A DNA stretch of 64,000 bases from assembly GCA_002840535.1 (NCBI GenBank), contig PHBH01000028.1, forward strand, positions 21,933-85,932, read 5' to 3'. A model generated the notes under the pieces. The model was not told the origin of the DNA, made no database searches, and saw only the letters and a list, made by a program, of their open reading frames with translations. Origin of the DNA: Deltaproteobacteria bacterium HGW-Deltaproteobacteria-15. GTDB lineage: Bacteria; Desulfobacterota; DSM-4660; Desulfatiglandales; HGW-15. Below, one piece after another: positions 15,860 to 23,559 of the stretch (positions are counted from its first letter, which is position 1; every line of letters starts with the position of its first letter). Both the position numbers and the translations under genes were made by a program.

Positions 15860-16512
15860 ACAATAACCGTTTTTCTGATGATCGACACGGCCTCTTCAGG
15901 CGTATCCACCACATGGAATATTTCGAGATCCAATTCGGAAATGGCGCCCTCTTTCAAAACGACTTTCTTTATCCAGTCGACGAGTCCCCCCCAGTAGAGG
16001 GAGTCGAAGAGAATCACCGGGAAAGGCTTGATCCTTTTGGTCTGTATCAATGTGAGCGCCTCGAAAAGCTCATCCATGGTCCCAAACCCGCCCGGCATAA
16101 TCACGTACGCTACGGCATACTTCACAAACATCACCTTCCGAATGAAGAAGTATTTGAAATCCAGCCTGATGTTCGCATAGGGGTTGGGGGCCTGCTCTCT
16201 GGGCAGATGAATGTGAAGTCCGACCGACTTTCCACCCGCCTCGGCCGCGCCTTTATTGGCGGCCTCCATGACGCCCGGGCCTCCTCCGGAGATCACATGA
16301 AAGCCGTTCTCCGCCAGCAGGCTCGAGACCTTCTCCGCTGCTTTGTATGCCGCACTGTCCGGAAGGGAACGCGCGGATCCGAAGATGCTCACGGCAGGAT
16401 ACACATCCGGGAGCACCTCAAAGCCCTCCACGAACTCCGACATGATCAGGAACATCCTCCATGTGTCCCTGATTGTCAGATCATCCACGAGATACTGTCT
16501 CTCCTGAATCAT
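15856..16512 (-). CDS. LOG-family protein (nucleoside-5'-monophosphate phosphoribohydrolase-like)
   Basis: 218 residues of the TIGR00730/LOG Rossmann-like family: GSARSLPDSAAYKAAE, GGGPGVMEAANKGAAEAGG, and the signature PGGFGTMDELFEALTLIQT. Family members release a base from a nucleotide 5'-monophosphate (cytokinin activation in plants); the bacterial physiological substrate is usually unknown. GAGGAG lies upstream. It is co-transcribed with rsmG by 4-base overlap. Confidence 0.92.
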   Translation of the reverse strand: MIQERQYLVDDLTIRDTWRMFLIMSEFVEGFEVLPDVYPAVSIFGSARSLPDSAAYKAAEKVSSLLAENGFHVISGGGPGVMEAANKGAAEAGGKSVGLHIHLPREQAPNPYANIRLDFKYFFIRKVMFVKYAVAYVIMPGGFGTMDELFEALTLIQTKRIKPFPVILFDSLYWGGLVDWIKKVVLKEGAISELDLEIFHVVDTPEEAVSIIRKTVIV

Positions 16513-16799
16513 GATCCACTCCTCGAAGTAGCAGAATGGGATTGCTTTGCCGGGCTGCCTTCCTGTACAGTGATCGGCATGATATTTTTACCTTTCACCA
16601 CTGTCAAGGAATAGCGTCTTTTCCCTCTCGCGATTTCCCCCTTCGCCAGGCCGGGAGAAACAAGGGCGCTGGGGTCGAACCTCTCGATCCTTGACCGGGA
16701 GGGGCGCGAAATGATACCCAATATATGGGAAACGACAGTGGATGAACTGGAAACGACCATGAATGGGGCCATTCCCCGAAAGCCGATGAAGGGGTGAAA
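16513..16799. other. Divergent spacer without a confident gene
   Basis: Lies between the divergent LOG-family and cupin regulator genes. Both strands contain short open frames (28 codons from the plus-strand ATG at 16711; a longer minus-strand frame antisense to the regulator), but neither has a recognisable family or a good ribosome-binding site. Confidence 0.5.
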
Positions 16800-17492
16800 A
16801 TGGAAAAAGACAAAAAGACTCCCGGAAGCAGCTATGACAATTTTCTCGAGGATATAGGCAGGTTCGCCGGCGGAGATCAGGAGAAGGCGTTTTTGGACAG
16901 CATTGGAGAGAAACGCGAGGGTGAAGATGTGGAAATCCATGTCGGCGAGAGGGTCAGGAGAGTCAGGGAGTCCAGGGGCCTCACCCTGCAGGACGTGTGT
17001 CAAAGGACAGGTCTGGATCCCGGCACCCTTACCGGCATCGAGCAAGGGACCCTGGCGCCGCCCCTTGGTGTGATCATCCGATTGGCCAAGGCTCTTGAAA
17101 TGCGGATGGGATATTTCATCTCCGGCGAAGAGGAGAAACCTTTTACGATCGTCCGGCGCAGAGATCGTAAAGTGGTTTCCAGGTATGATGCAAAAAAAGG
17201 GAAATACTACGGGTATGAGTTCGAATCCCTGGCGCCATATAAGAAAGACCGGCATATGGAACCTTTTCTCGTCACACTGGAGCCGGCACCCACCGAACAC
17301 GAGAGGTCTGCGCATGAAGGCCAGGAGTTCATCTATGTCCTGAATGGAGAAATGGAAGTGCGTCTGGGAGAGGAGATCCACATTCTCGAGCCGGGCGACG
17401 CGATCTACTACGACTCAAATGTTCCTCACCTGGTTAAATGCCGGGGGGATCAGGCAACCAAAATCCTCGCTGTGCTCTATGCTGAAAAGTGA
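16800..17492 (+). CDS. XRE-family regulator with C-terminal cupin domain
   Basis: About 230 residues. A helix-turn-helix of the XRE type spans about residues 48-105 (RVRRVRESRGLTLQDVCQRT, then GIEQGTLAPPLGVIIRLAKA). A cupin beta-barrel fills the C terminus (HEGQEFIYVLNGEMEVRLG, then LEPGDAIYYDSNVPH). Regulators of this build sense small ligands and often control polyamine, aldehyde or sulfur genes; the target here is unknown. ATG at 16800 is preferred over GTG at 16794 because GAAGGGG lies 6 bases before it. Confidence 0.9.
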   Translation: MEKDKKTPGSSYDNFLEDIGRFAGGDQEKAFLDSIGEKREGEDVEIHVGERVRRVRESRGLTLQDVCQRTGLDPGTLTGIEQGTLAPPLGVIIRLAKALEMRMGYFISGEEEKPFTIVRRRDRKVVSRYDAKKGKYYGYEFESLAPYKKDRHMEPFLVTLEPAPTEHERSAHEGQEFIYVLNGEMEVRLGEEIHILEPGDAIYYDSNVPHLVKCRGDQATKILAVLYAEK

Positions 17493-17642
17493 AAGGTGCG
17501 GCAATTTCGCTTTCGGCAGGATTGGCCATGGGGGCCTCTTTTCAAAAGCGAAAAGCCGGTGCCCATTGTGGCGAGAGTACGTAACACTTTGTTCATGAAG
17601 AGATGTGCTGAAGTCTTTAAGAAACCAAGGAGAAGATGAATA

Positions 17643-18074
17643 GTGATAGCCTTTGATCTGGAATGCTCTAATGGTCATCAATTTGAAGGGTGGTTCAATA
17701 ATCTGCTTTCCTTTGAACAACAGAGCGCAAAAAAACTCGTTTCCTGTCCACTCTGCAACAGTACCCGGGTGAAAAGGGTTCTTTCGCCAATTGCCGTAAA
17801 AAGCGCTTCAAGGGAAGAAGAGAAAGAGAAAAAGGAAACCGGTTCTATCGACTATCACCGGCTTGCAAAGGAGATCGTTGATTACATTCATCGAAGCTTC
17901 GACGATGTGGGCACTCATTTTGCCAGGGAGGCGTTGAAGATCCACTACGGAGTCGCTGAAAAGAGGAACATCCGCGGCTCCGCAACCTCCGAAGAAGAGA
18001 AGATGCTGAGACAGGAAAAAATTGATTTTTTCAAGCTTCCTTTGCCCAAGCCGGAAGGTAAGAAGAAAAACTGA
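17643..18074 (+). CDS. DUF1178 family protein
   Basis: 143 residues starting at GTG with AAGGAGA upstream. It matches the DUF1178 pattern: MIAFDLECSNGHQFEGWFNN, then a zinc-ribbon-like SCPLCNSTRVKRVLSP, a charged Lys/Glu linker, and a conserved HFAREALKIHYGVAEKRNI. Cys residues in LECSNGH and CPLC could bind zinc. Function unknown for the family. Confidence 0.85.
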   Translation: MIAFDLECSNGHQFEGWFNNLLSFEQQSAKKLVSCPLCNSTRVKRVLSPIAVKSASREEEKEKKETGSIDYHRLAKEIVDYIHRSFDDVGTHFAREALKIHYGVAEKRNIRGSATSEEEKMLRQEKIDFFKLPLPKPEGKKKN

Positions 18075-18187
18075 GGGGCGAGTGACGGTCTCGGCGGTGA
18101 ATCGGTTATGCCCTCTGTTGTTGACTTTATCTCCCCCAGATAGTACATACCACCCGAATTCGGCATCCCGCCGGCACACTCATGTGA

Positions 18188-18559
18188 ATGGATTCTCCTG
18201 TGATGGGCAAGACTTCCAAGACCATTACCGTTATCCTGATCACCTTGCTCCTCGTCTTTTTCTTCTTCAGCATCTACGTTACCGTCGACGAAAGCATGCC
18301 GGGCAATGCCACCGTGATAGTAACGGAAGAAGACAAGCTTTTTCACTCCATTCACTTCGACCATATCTGCCTGGAAGGAAAAACCGCAAAGACAATGCCG
18401 CTCCTCGAGGCGAGGGAAAGGGGCTATCAGGCTCATGCCCATGACGAGGAGCTCGGTTATTTTCGGGGAAACCGGAGATTCCTCTTCCATGACTTTCTTG
18501 CGCGGGCCGGCATTCAGGTCAACAGCCGGTGGGACGAAAACGGAAATTGGCTGTGGTGA
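18188..18559 (+). CDS. Small membrane-anchored protein of unknown function
   Basis: 123 residues: a short basic N terminus, one strongly hydrophobic segment (about residues 12-31, ITVILITLLLVFFFFSIYV), then about 90 polar residues probably outside the membrane. I recognise no family. A second ATG at 18203 is equally possible, and neither has a clear ribosome-binding site. Same direction as the DUF1178 gene, 113 bases downstream. Confidence 0.55.
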   Translation: MDSPVMGKTSKTITVILITLLLVFFFFSIYVTVDESMPGNATVIVTEEDKLFHSIHFDHICLEGKTAKTMPLLEARERGYQAHAHDEELGYFRGNRRFLFHDFLARAGIQVNSRWDENGNWLW

Positions 18560-18640
18560 AAAGCGTTAGCACTCCCGCCAAACAATGGGCAGCGGCTTTT
18601 CATTTTTGAAAAGAGAACCCATGCCAAACTTCATCGAGGT

Positions 18641-20158
18641 TCAATTTGGCTCATCCTTCTTGCGGATGAAAGAGGCTATGTTCTTCTTGAGCAGGTCGTA
18701 TTCTTCCGTGAGGCTTTTCAGTTTCTCCTTGCTTTCCGCCGCATAGAGCTCAAGCTTCTTCATTTTCAGCCTGAGTTGAGTGATATCGATATTGATGATC
18801 AGGCACTCCCGTTCGTCTTCCTGAGATCCCTTTGCCGGGAAAGCCTCGGCGAGCACATACACGGGTTTTCCCTCCCGGGTATAATATTTGAAAGGCCTCC
18901 CTTTAAAGGATTTCCCCTCGAATACTCCTGCAAGGGTTTCCTTGAACAGGGGTCGGTAGTTCTTGGAGACAAGATCAAGGATGCTCTTGCCGACCATCTC
19001 CGAAGAAGGATACCGATACTCCCTTTCGCAGGCCTGGTTCCAGTGGGTGATCTTTTCCTGTGCGTCCACCTTGAAGATGGGAAGCTCGCAGATCTCCTCG
19101 ATCCGATCTCCTGTCTCTCTTTCGCCGGGATCCCCGCCCGTGCTTGCGTCCCCCACCACCTGAATCGTCTGGATGGCGCCCCGTTTGATTCCCGACTTGT
19201 CCAGAATGGGCGATGCAGTGATCACGGCCACCGGACATTTTTTGAGCATGGGCAAGGAAAGCTTCAATTCGACCCACCCATTCTCTTTCGCGGAAAGGAT
19301 CGAATCCTTGTAGTCCCTCTTGAGATCGAGGGGATCCTCCAGGATGATGTCGGCCACACTCCCTCGGTCATCTACAAAAAATCCTTCCCATACCTTTTTC
19401 CCGAGGACCTGCTCTGCCGGTACTTCCGTCAGAGCCTCGCAAGCCGCATTCCAATGAACGACCCGGTGGTTCTTGTCCAGAATGAATGTAGGCACAGGGG
19501 AATTCCGCAGGATATCCTCGATGTGCCTCTTTGATTCGTTCAGGGCTTCTGATTTTTCCCGGTCCCGGAGAAGAGCCTCACCCTTTTCCTTTTCAAAGAG
19601 AAATGCAAACAGGAGAATGCTGAGGAGTGCCACCAGATATGTCCCCAGTGAATAGACCGTGGCGATCTCGGGAGGGATGAGGTCCGGAAACTGAAAACCC
19701 GAACGATGAAGATAGACAATAAGCCCGGTCTCTAGAAAAACAACCGTGGTCCACACCGTACCCCCTGGATACCCCAAGAGGAATATGGCAAGTAGGATCA
19801 GCCCGGCCTTTAGAATAAACGTGGGCCCGAGCACTCCTTCATAGGAAACGGCGCCCGTGTACCAGGAGATGAAGAGGAGGGATATCCAGACAATCAGGAT
19901 CCCGAAGTGGCTGCCGACTGCAAGATTCTTGGTGGCTCTCAGGAGGATGAGGGAAGCAACCATGAGTAGGCCCGCTCCGGTAGTGACATAAAACAGATGA
20001 AGCGCGCCCATATAGAAATAGAGCAGCCCCAGAAAAGGGGCGATCATGATGAAGATCAATTGAAACGCGTTCGCTACTTTGAATTTGCGGAGGGTCTCTG
20101 GGTCGGAGAGTTTTATGCCGCTGGTCAGGAGATTGTGGAACAGGGAATCAAGATTCAT
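18641..20158 (-). CDS. Membrane protein with two PAS domains and no output domain
   Basis: 505 residues. About six hydrophobic helices (residues 30-200) are followed by two PAS modules: about 215-330 (PVPTFILDKNHRVVHWNAAC) and about 345-460 (ICELPIFKVDAQEKITHWNQ), each with the typical W-N-x-A/Q-C core. A coiled coil ends the protein (LRLKMKKLELYAAESKEKLK). There is no histidine kinase, GGDEF or HTH domain, so a partner must carry the signal onward. It is 33 bases after the pilin gene, so probably the last gene of that operon. Confidence 0.85.
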   Translation of the reverse strand: MNLDSLFHNLLTSGIKLSDPETLRKFKVANAFQLIFIMIAPFLGLLYFYMGALHLFYVTTGAGLLMVASLILLRATKNLAVGSHFGILIVWISLLFISWYTGAVSYEGVLGPTFILKAGLILLAIFLLGYPGGTVWTTVVFLETGLIVYLHRSGFQFPDLIPPEIATVYSLGTYLVALLSILLFAFLFEKEKGEALLRDREKSEALNESKRHIEDILRNSPVPTFILDKNHRVVHWNAACEALTEVPAEQVLGKKVWEGFFVDDRGSVADIILEDPLDLKRDYKDSILSAKENGWVELKLSLPMLKKCPVAVITASPILDKSGIKRGAIQTIQVVGDASTGGDPGERETGDRIEEICELPIFKVDAQEKITHWNQACEREYRYPSSEMVGKSILDLVSKNYRPLFKETLAGVFEGKSFKGRPFKYYTREGKPVYVLAEAFPAKGSQEDERECLIINIDITQLRLKMKKLELYAAESKEKLKSLTEEYDLLKKNIASFIRKKDEPN

Positions 20159-20191
20159 GGTTCAGCATGACCGGAACCGTCTCTGAACATT

Positions 20192-20653
20192 CTAGTCCGG
20201 AATGATGTAGGTGATATTACCCGTCTTGTTCACCTGGACCTGGAATTGATATGGGTTCGAATCACTGTCGAAAAGAGCAAAATTCCCATGAGATGAAATA
20301 GTGATCGTTGCTTCCTCGGTGGCATTGAGAGTCCGGAACTGGTAGTTCAGGTAGTGCCCGACCGGTATCAGGATCTTGAGTGCATTTTTGACTTCGTCTA
20401 TTTGTGGGTCCGTGGGTTCCGTGGTATGAAAAATGTCAATGGACCGGCCGTCCTCGGGCCAGAACTTGCTATTATGCTCCAGGAAGTACATGATCTGGGC
20501 TTCCATGATCTGCTTGGCCATGATTACCGCCTCACGGCCGTATGTCCTCTGCTGCAGGGTTCGGTACAGGGGCACTGCCGTGGCGGCCAAGACCCCGAGG
20601 ATAGCCACCACCATGAGCAATTCTATTAAGGTAAAGCCTCTTTGTTTTACCAT
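20192..20653 (-). CDS. Type IV pilin / GspG-like pseudopilin
   Basis: 153 residues with a class III prepilin leader: MVKQRG followed by FTLIELLMVVAILGVLAATA, Glu at +5 of the mature N terminus. The globular part (EAQIMYFLEHNSKFWPEDGR) resembles PilA/PilE-like minor pilins. Processing would need a PilD-type peptidase not present here. Its start touches the stop of the zinc-finger gene and it follows the PilB-like ATPase gene, suggesting one small pilus or pseudopilus operon. Confidence 0.9.
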   Translation of the reverse strand: MVKQRGFTLIELLMVVAILGVLAATAVPLYRTLQQRTYGREAVIMAKQIMEAQIMYFLEHNSKFWPEDGRSIDIFHTTEPTDPQIDEVKNALKILIPVGHYLNYQFRTLNATEEATITISSHGNFALFDSDSNPYQFQVQVNKTGNITYIIPD

Positions 20654-21247
20654 TTACACGCCCCCGCCTGCCGATCCGTACTGGACTCCTTTCGGAGAAA
20701 GCACGACGGCCTTTTCACCGGGAGTTTCCTTTGCCAGGGAGAGTCTATAGCCCTCTTTCGGGTCCTTCTGATAGGAAAGCAGGCGGAAATCGTCCCTGCT
20801 CCCATTGTCCATACGAAGGTATTTCGGGACGAGATCCGACAACTTCTCGGGATATCCCTTCTTTTCGTAATGAGCATACCTTTTGATGGAGCTGTCCACC
20901 ATGAACAGAAAAGCCCTCGGATTGCTCGCAAGATTTGTTGTAGCGACAGGCGGTTTTTCCCCGCCAAAGAGAATCACCCCCCACATGACCAGTATCAAAA
21001 CCCCCGAGGAGAGGGTGAAATATCGGAAGGGCCCCCACTTCTTTCTTTCCTTGAGCTTTCCCTCGACTGCCCTTTCTTTCCGGTCCTGAATTCGATTGGT
21101 TCCGTCCGAAACGGATGTAAGCATGGCACACTGAAAACAGTGGTAGATCCCCGGTTTGCTTTCCTCTGCACAGTCAGCGCAAAGGGGTATCCCACAGCTT
21201 GCGCAGAAATGCCGGGCCGGACGATCGGCGTGGTTTTTACACTGCAT
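20654..21247 (-). CDS. B-box-like zinc finger, one TM helix and pseudopilin-like domain
   Basis: 197 residues. Residues 1-40 hold a B-box-type zinc finger (CKNHADRPARHFCASCGIPL, then LCADC, CFQC). One membrane helix lies at about 76-94 (FTLSSGVLILVMWGVILFGG). The region after it (FMVDSSIKRYAHYEKKGYPE, then KLSDLVPKYLRMDNG) follows the pattern of type II pseudopilin globular heads. This would make a pilin-like protein held by an ordinary anchor with a cytoplasmic zinc finger. The pseudopilin resemblance is my inference. It abuts the true pilin gene. Confidence 0.7.
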   Translation of the reverse strand: MQCKNHADRPARHFCASCGIPLCADCAEESKPGIYHCFQCAMLTSVSDGTNRIQDRKERAVEGKLKERKKWGPFRYFTLSSGVLILVMWGVILFGGEKPPVATTNLASNPRAFLFMVDSSIKRYAHYEKKGYPEKLSDLVPKYLRMDNGSRDDFRLLSYQKDPKEGYRLSLAKETPGEKAVVLSPKGVQYGSAGGGV

Positions 21248-21334
21248 AATGGAACCTTTTCAGGATCGGCTATTCTCTTTTTCGGGGGCAATCTATTTAA
21301 ATGCAGGGATTTAGTCAAGAGCAAACGCTGAATA

Positions 21335-23323
21335 TTATTGATCTTGCGGCTTCAGATCGTTGCGGCAGTAAGGACACACGACCCATTCCGGCTGGACGAT
21401 GCGGCCGCAGGAATTACAGGTTGGAACCAGAGGTTTCTTGCAGTAGGGGCAGTCTTTGAAATCGAGACTGACCCCTCGTCTGCAGTGAGGGCAAATGGTT
21501 GTCAGTTCCTCTTTCTGCTGGACGGCCTTTAGAACCTCATCGATTGTCGTAATGCCCATTTCGATCTTCTTCAGACCGCTGTTCCCAAGGGTGGTCATGC
21601 CGGTTGCCATGGCCGCTTCCCTGATCTGGTCCACGGATGCCCCGTTTTGGATGAGCTCTCTGATCTTACGGCTCATGACCAGGACCTCCTCAATAACGGT
21701 TCTGCCCCGAAAACCGGCGTTCCCGCACTTGGCGCAGCCAGCACCCTTGTAGAATTTGAAGGGAAGGGTTTTCTTGTCCAAGCCAATTCGCCCCAACAGA
21801 TCCGTGGGAGGGATGTACTCCTCTTTGCAGTCGGGGCAGATCACCCTGACCAATCGCTGGGCCACAATGCCGATGATGGAAGAGGAAATCATGTACGCAG
21901 GGACCCCTATGTCGATCAACCGGGCCACTGCCGAGGGCGCGTCGTTCGTGTGCAAGGTCGAAAGAACCAGATGCCCGGTCAGAGAAGCCTGGAGCGAAAT
22001 TTCGGCCGTATCCACATCGCGGATCTCGCCGACCATGATCACATTGGGATCCTGTCTCAAAATGGAACGAAGGACAAAGGGAAACGTCAGCCCGACCTTT
22101 TCATTGATCTGCACCTGGTTGATACCGCCAAGCTCATACTCGACAGGATCCTCCACTGTGACGATGTTCTTTTCGTCGGACTTGATCTCCTGCATGCATG
22201 CGTAAAGGGTCGATGTCTTCCCGCTCCCGGTAGGGCCTGTGATCAGCAGCATGCCCTGAGGCTGGGAGATAATGCTGTCCAGGGTCTCCAGACTTCTATC
22301 CGAGAAGCCCAGCTGCTCTAAACTGAGAAAAGACTGCTGTTTATTGAGTATCCTGATGACCGCCTTTTCACCGTAGTAGGTGGGCAGTGTGGAGACCCTG
22401 AGATCTACAGAGACATTCCTGGACCGCACCTTGATCCTGCCGTCCTGCGGGAGCCTCTTTTCAGATATGTCCATTCCCCCCAGGACCTTGATCCTGGAGA
22501 TAATGATGGGCTGAGTCCATTTGGGGAGCCTGATGGAATCCTGCAGCACCCCGTCCACACGATTCCTCACCCTCACCTGATTCTCCTGGGCCTCGATATG
22601 GACGTCGCTCGCTCCCTTTTTGATGGCATTCTTGATGATCAGATCCACCATCTTGACAAAGGGCGAATCCTTCAATTCAGCTTGCGAATCTTCTTCCTCC
22701 TCCCGGACTTCTCTTTCCGGAAGAAATTCCATAAACTCCTCACCGCTCAACTCATCCGCAACCTGGCCGATGGTCCTTTCCGGATGATAATGCCTTTGCA
22801 GGAGGTCCAGGATCTGCGTGGTGGTGGAAATCGCGGGCTGTATGCTGTACCCGGTAATGAACTGAAGATCCTTCATCATATTCAGATCAAGGGGATCGGC
22901 CATGGCCACATCGAGAATGCTGCTGTTCAGCGCAATGGGCACGCATATGAATTTTCTGGACACCTCTTCAGGGATGGTCTCCATCACATCGAGGGGGATC
23001 TGGTGATAGGTGAGATCCACATACGGAATCTTGAGCTGCATGGCCAGAGCAAAGGCCATCTCCTCTTCGGAGATCAGATTCATCCCCACGAGGATCTGGC
23101 CGAGCCTTTTCCCGCTGTCCTTTTGTGCTTTCAATGCTTCTGAAAGCTTTTCCGGCGCCAGCAAACCCGTCTCGACCAACAGCTCTCCAAGCTTCCGCCT
23201 GGAGGGGAAATCTCTCTTCATCTGAGAGCGGGTCTCTGAAACAATCGGCCTTTGAGTCTCCATCATCCGGTCTGTATCATCGGGTATATCGAATTGCTGA
23301 AAGGAAGATTTTCTGCAAAACAC
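21335..23323 (-). CDS. PilB/GspE-family assembly ATPase with C-terminal double zinc ribbon
   Basis: 662 residues. An MshEN N-terminal domain (about 40-180, GELLVETGLLAPEKLSEALK) is followed by the secretion ATPase: Walker A GPTGSGKTSTLYA near 362, an Asp box ending IMVGEIRD, His box LVLSTLHTND, and tetra-Cys CPDCKEEY/CAKCG. After about residue 605 there are extra zinc ribbons (CPHCRRG, CPYCKKP, CNSCGR, CPYCRND). It powers pilus or pseudopilus assembly at the inner membrane. The GTG start at 23323 is uncertain: a possible promoter (TTGAAT, 17 bases, TAGGAT; 23361-23333) would begin transcription almost on it, so ATG at 23266 may be the real start. Confidence 0.92.
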   Translation of the reverse strand: MFCRKSSFQQFDIPDDTDRMMETQRPIVSETRSQMKRDFPSRRKLGELLVETGLLAPEKLSEALKAQKDSGKRLGQILVGMNLISEEEMAFALAMQLKIPYVDLTYHQIPLDVMETIPEEVSRKFICVPIALNSSILDVAMADPLDLNMMKDLQFITGYSIQPAISTTTQILDLLQRHYHPERTIGQVADELSGEEFMEFLPEREVREEEEDSQAELKDSPFVKMVDLIIKNAIKKGASDVHIEAQENQVRVRNRVDGVLQDSIRLPKWTQPIIISRIKVLGGMDISEKRLPQDGRIKVRSRNVSVDLRVSTLPTYYGEKAVIRILNKQQSFLSLEQLGFSDRSLETLDSIISQPQGMLLITGPTGSGKTSTLYACMQEIKSDEKNIVTVEDPVEYELGGINQVQINEKVGLTFPFVLRSILRQDPNVIMVGEIRDVDTAEISLQASLTGHLVLSTLHTNDAPSAVARLIDIGVPAYMISSSIIGIVAQRLVRVICPDCKEEYIPPTDLLGRIGLDKKTLPFKFYKGAGCAKCGNAGFRGRTVIEEVLVMSRKIRELIQNGASVDQIREAAMATGMTTLGNSGLKKIEMGITTIDEVLKAVQQKEELTTICPHCRRGVSLDFKDCPYCKKPLVPTCNSCGRIVQPEWVVCPYCRNDLKPQDQ

Positions 23324-23397
23324 AGACGGACAATCCTAATGTGGACCTCTTTTAAATTCAAGTTCTTTTAGGAGAACTCCCTGACCATGGAATTTTT

Positions 23398-23426
23398 TTG
23401 ACATCGAGGTGGTGTTCTACTATAGA
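23398..23426 (+). promoter_or_regulatory. Sigma-70-type promoter of the CHASE2 kinase gene
   Basis: TTGACA (23398-23403), a 17-base spacer and TATAGA (23421-23426), about 127 bases before the kinase start codon. Confidence 0.65.
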
Positions 23427-23559
23427 TACACTCGGAAAAACTCCATATCTCAAGGATCTTGGCACCAGAGGCCTGCTTTTGCACGCTTACTGGGCCAGAG
23501 GGTCCCAGTGACCCCCCGGGGGAACATACCCGTCCTTCTCCCGATTCTCACAGGCGATA

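Noticed and set aside
16509-17381. Long minus-strand frame antisense to the cupin regulator
   Set aside because: It mirrors the codon pattern of the plus-strand gene, which has clear HTH and cupin domains; no family resemblance on the minus strand.
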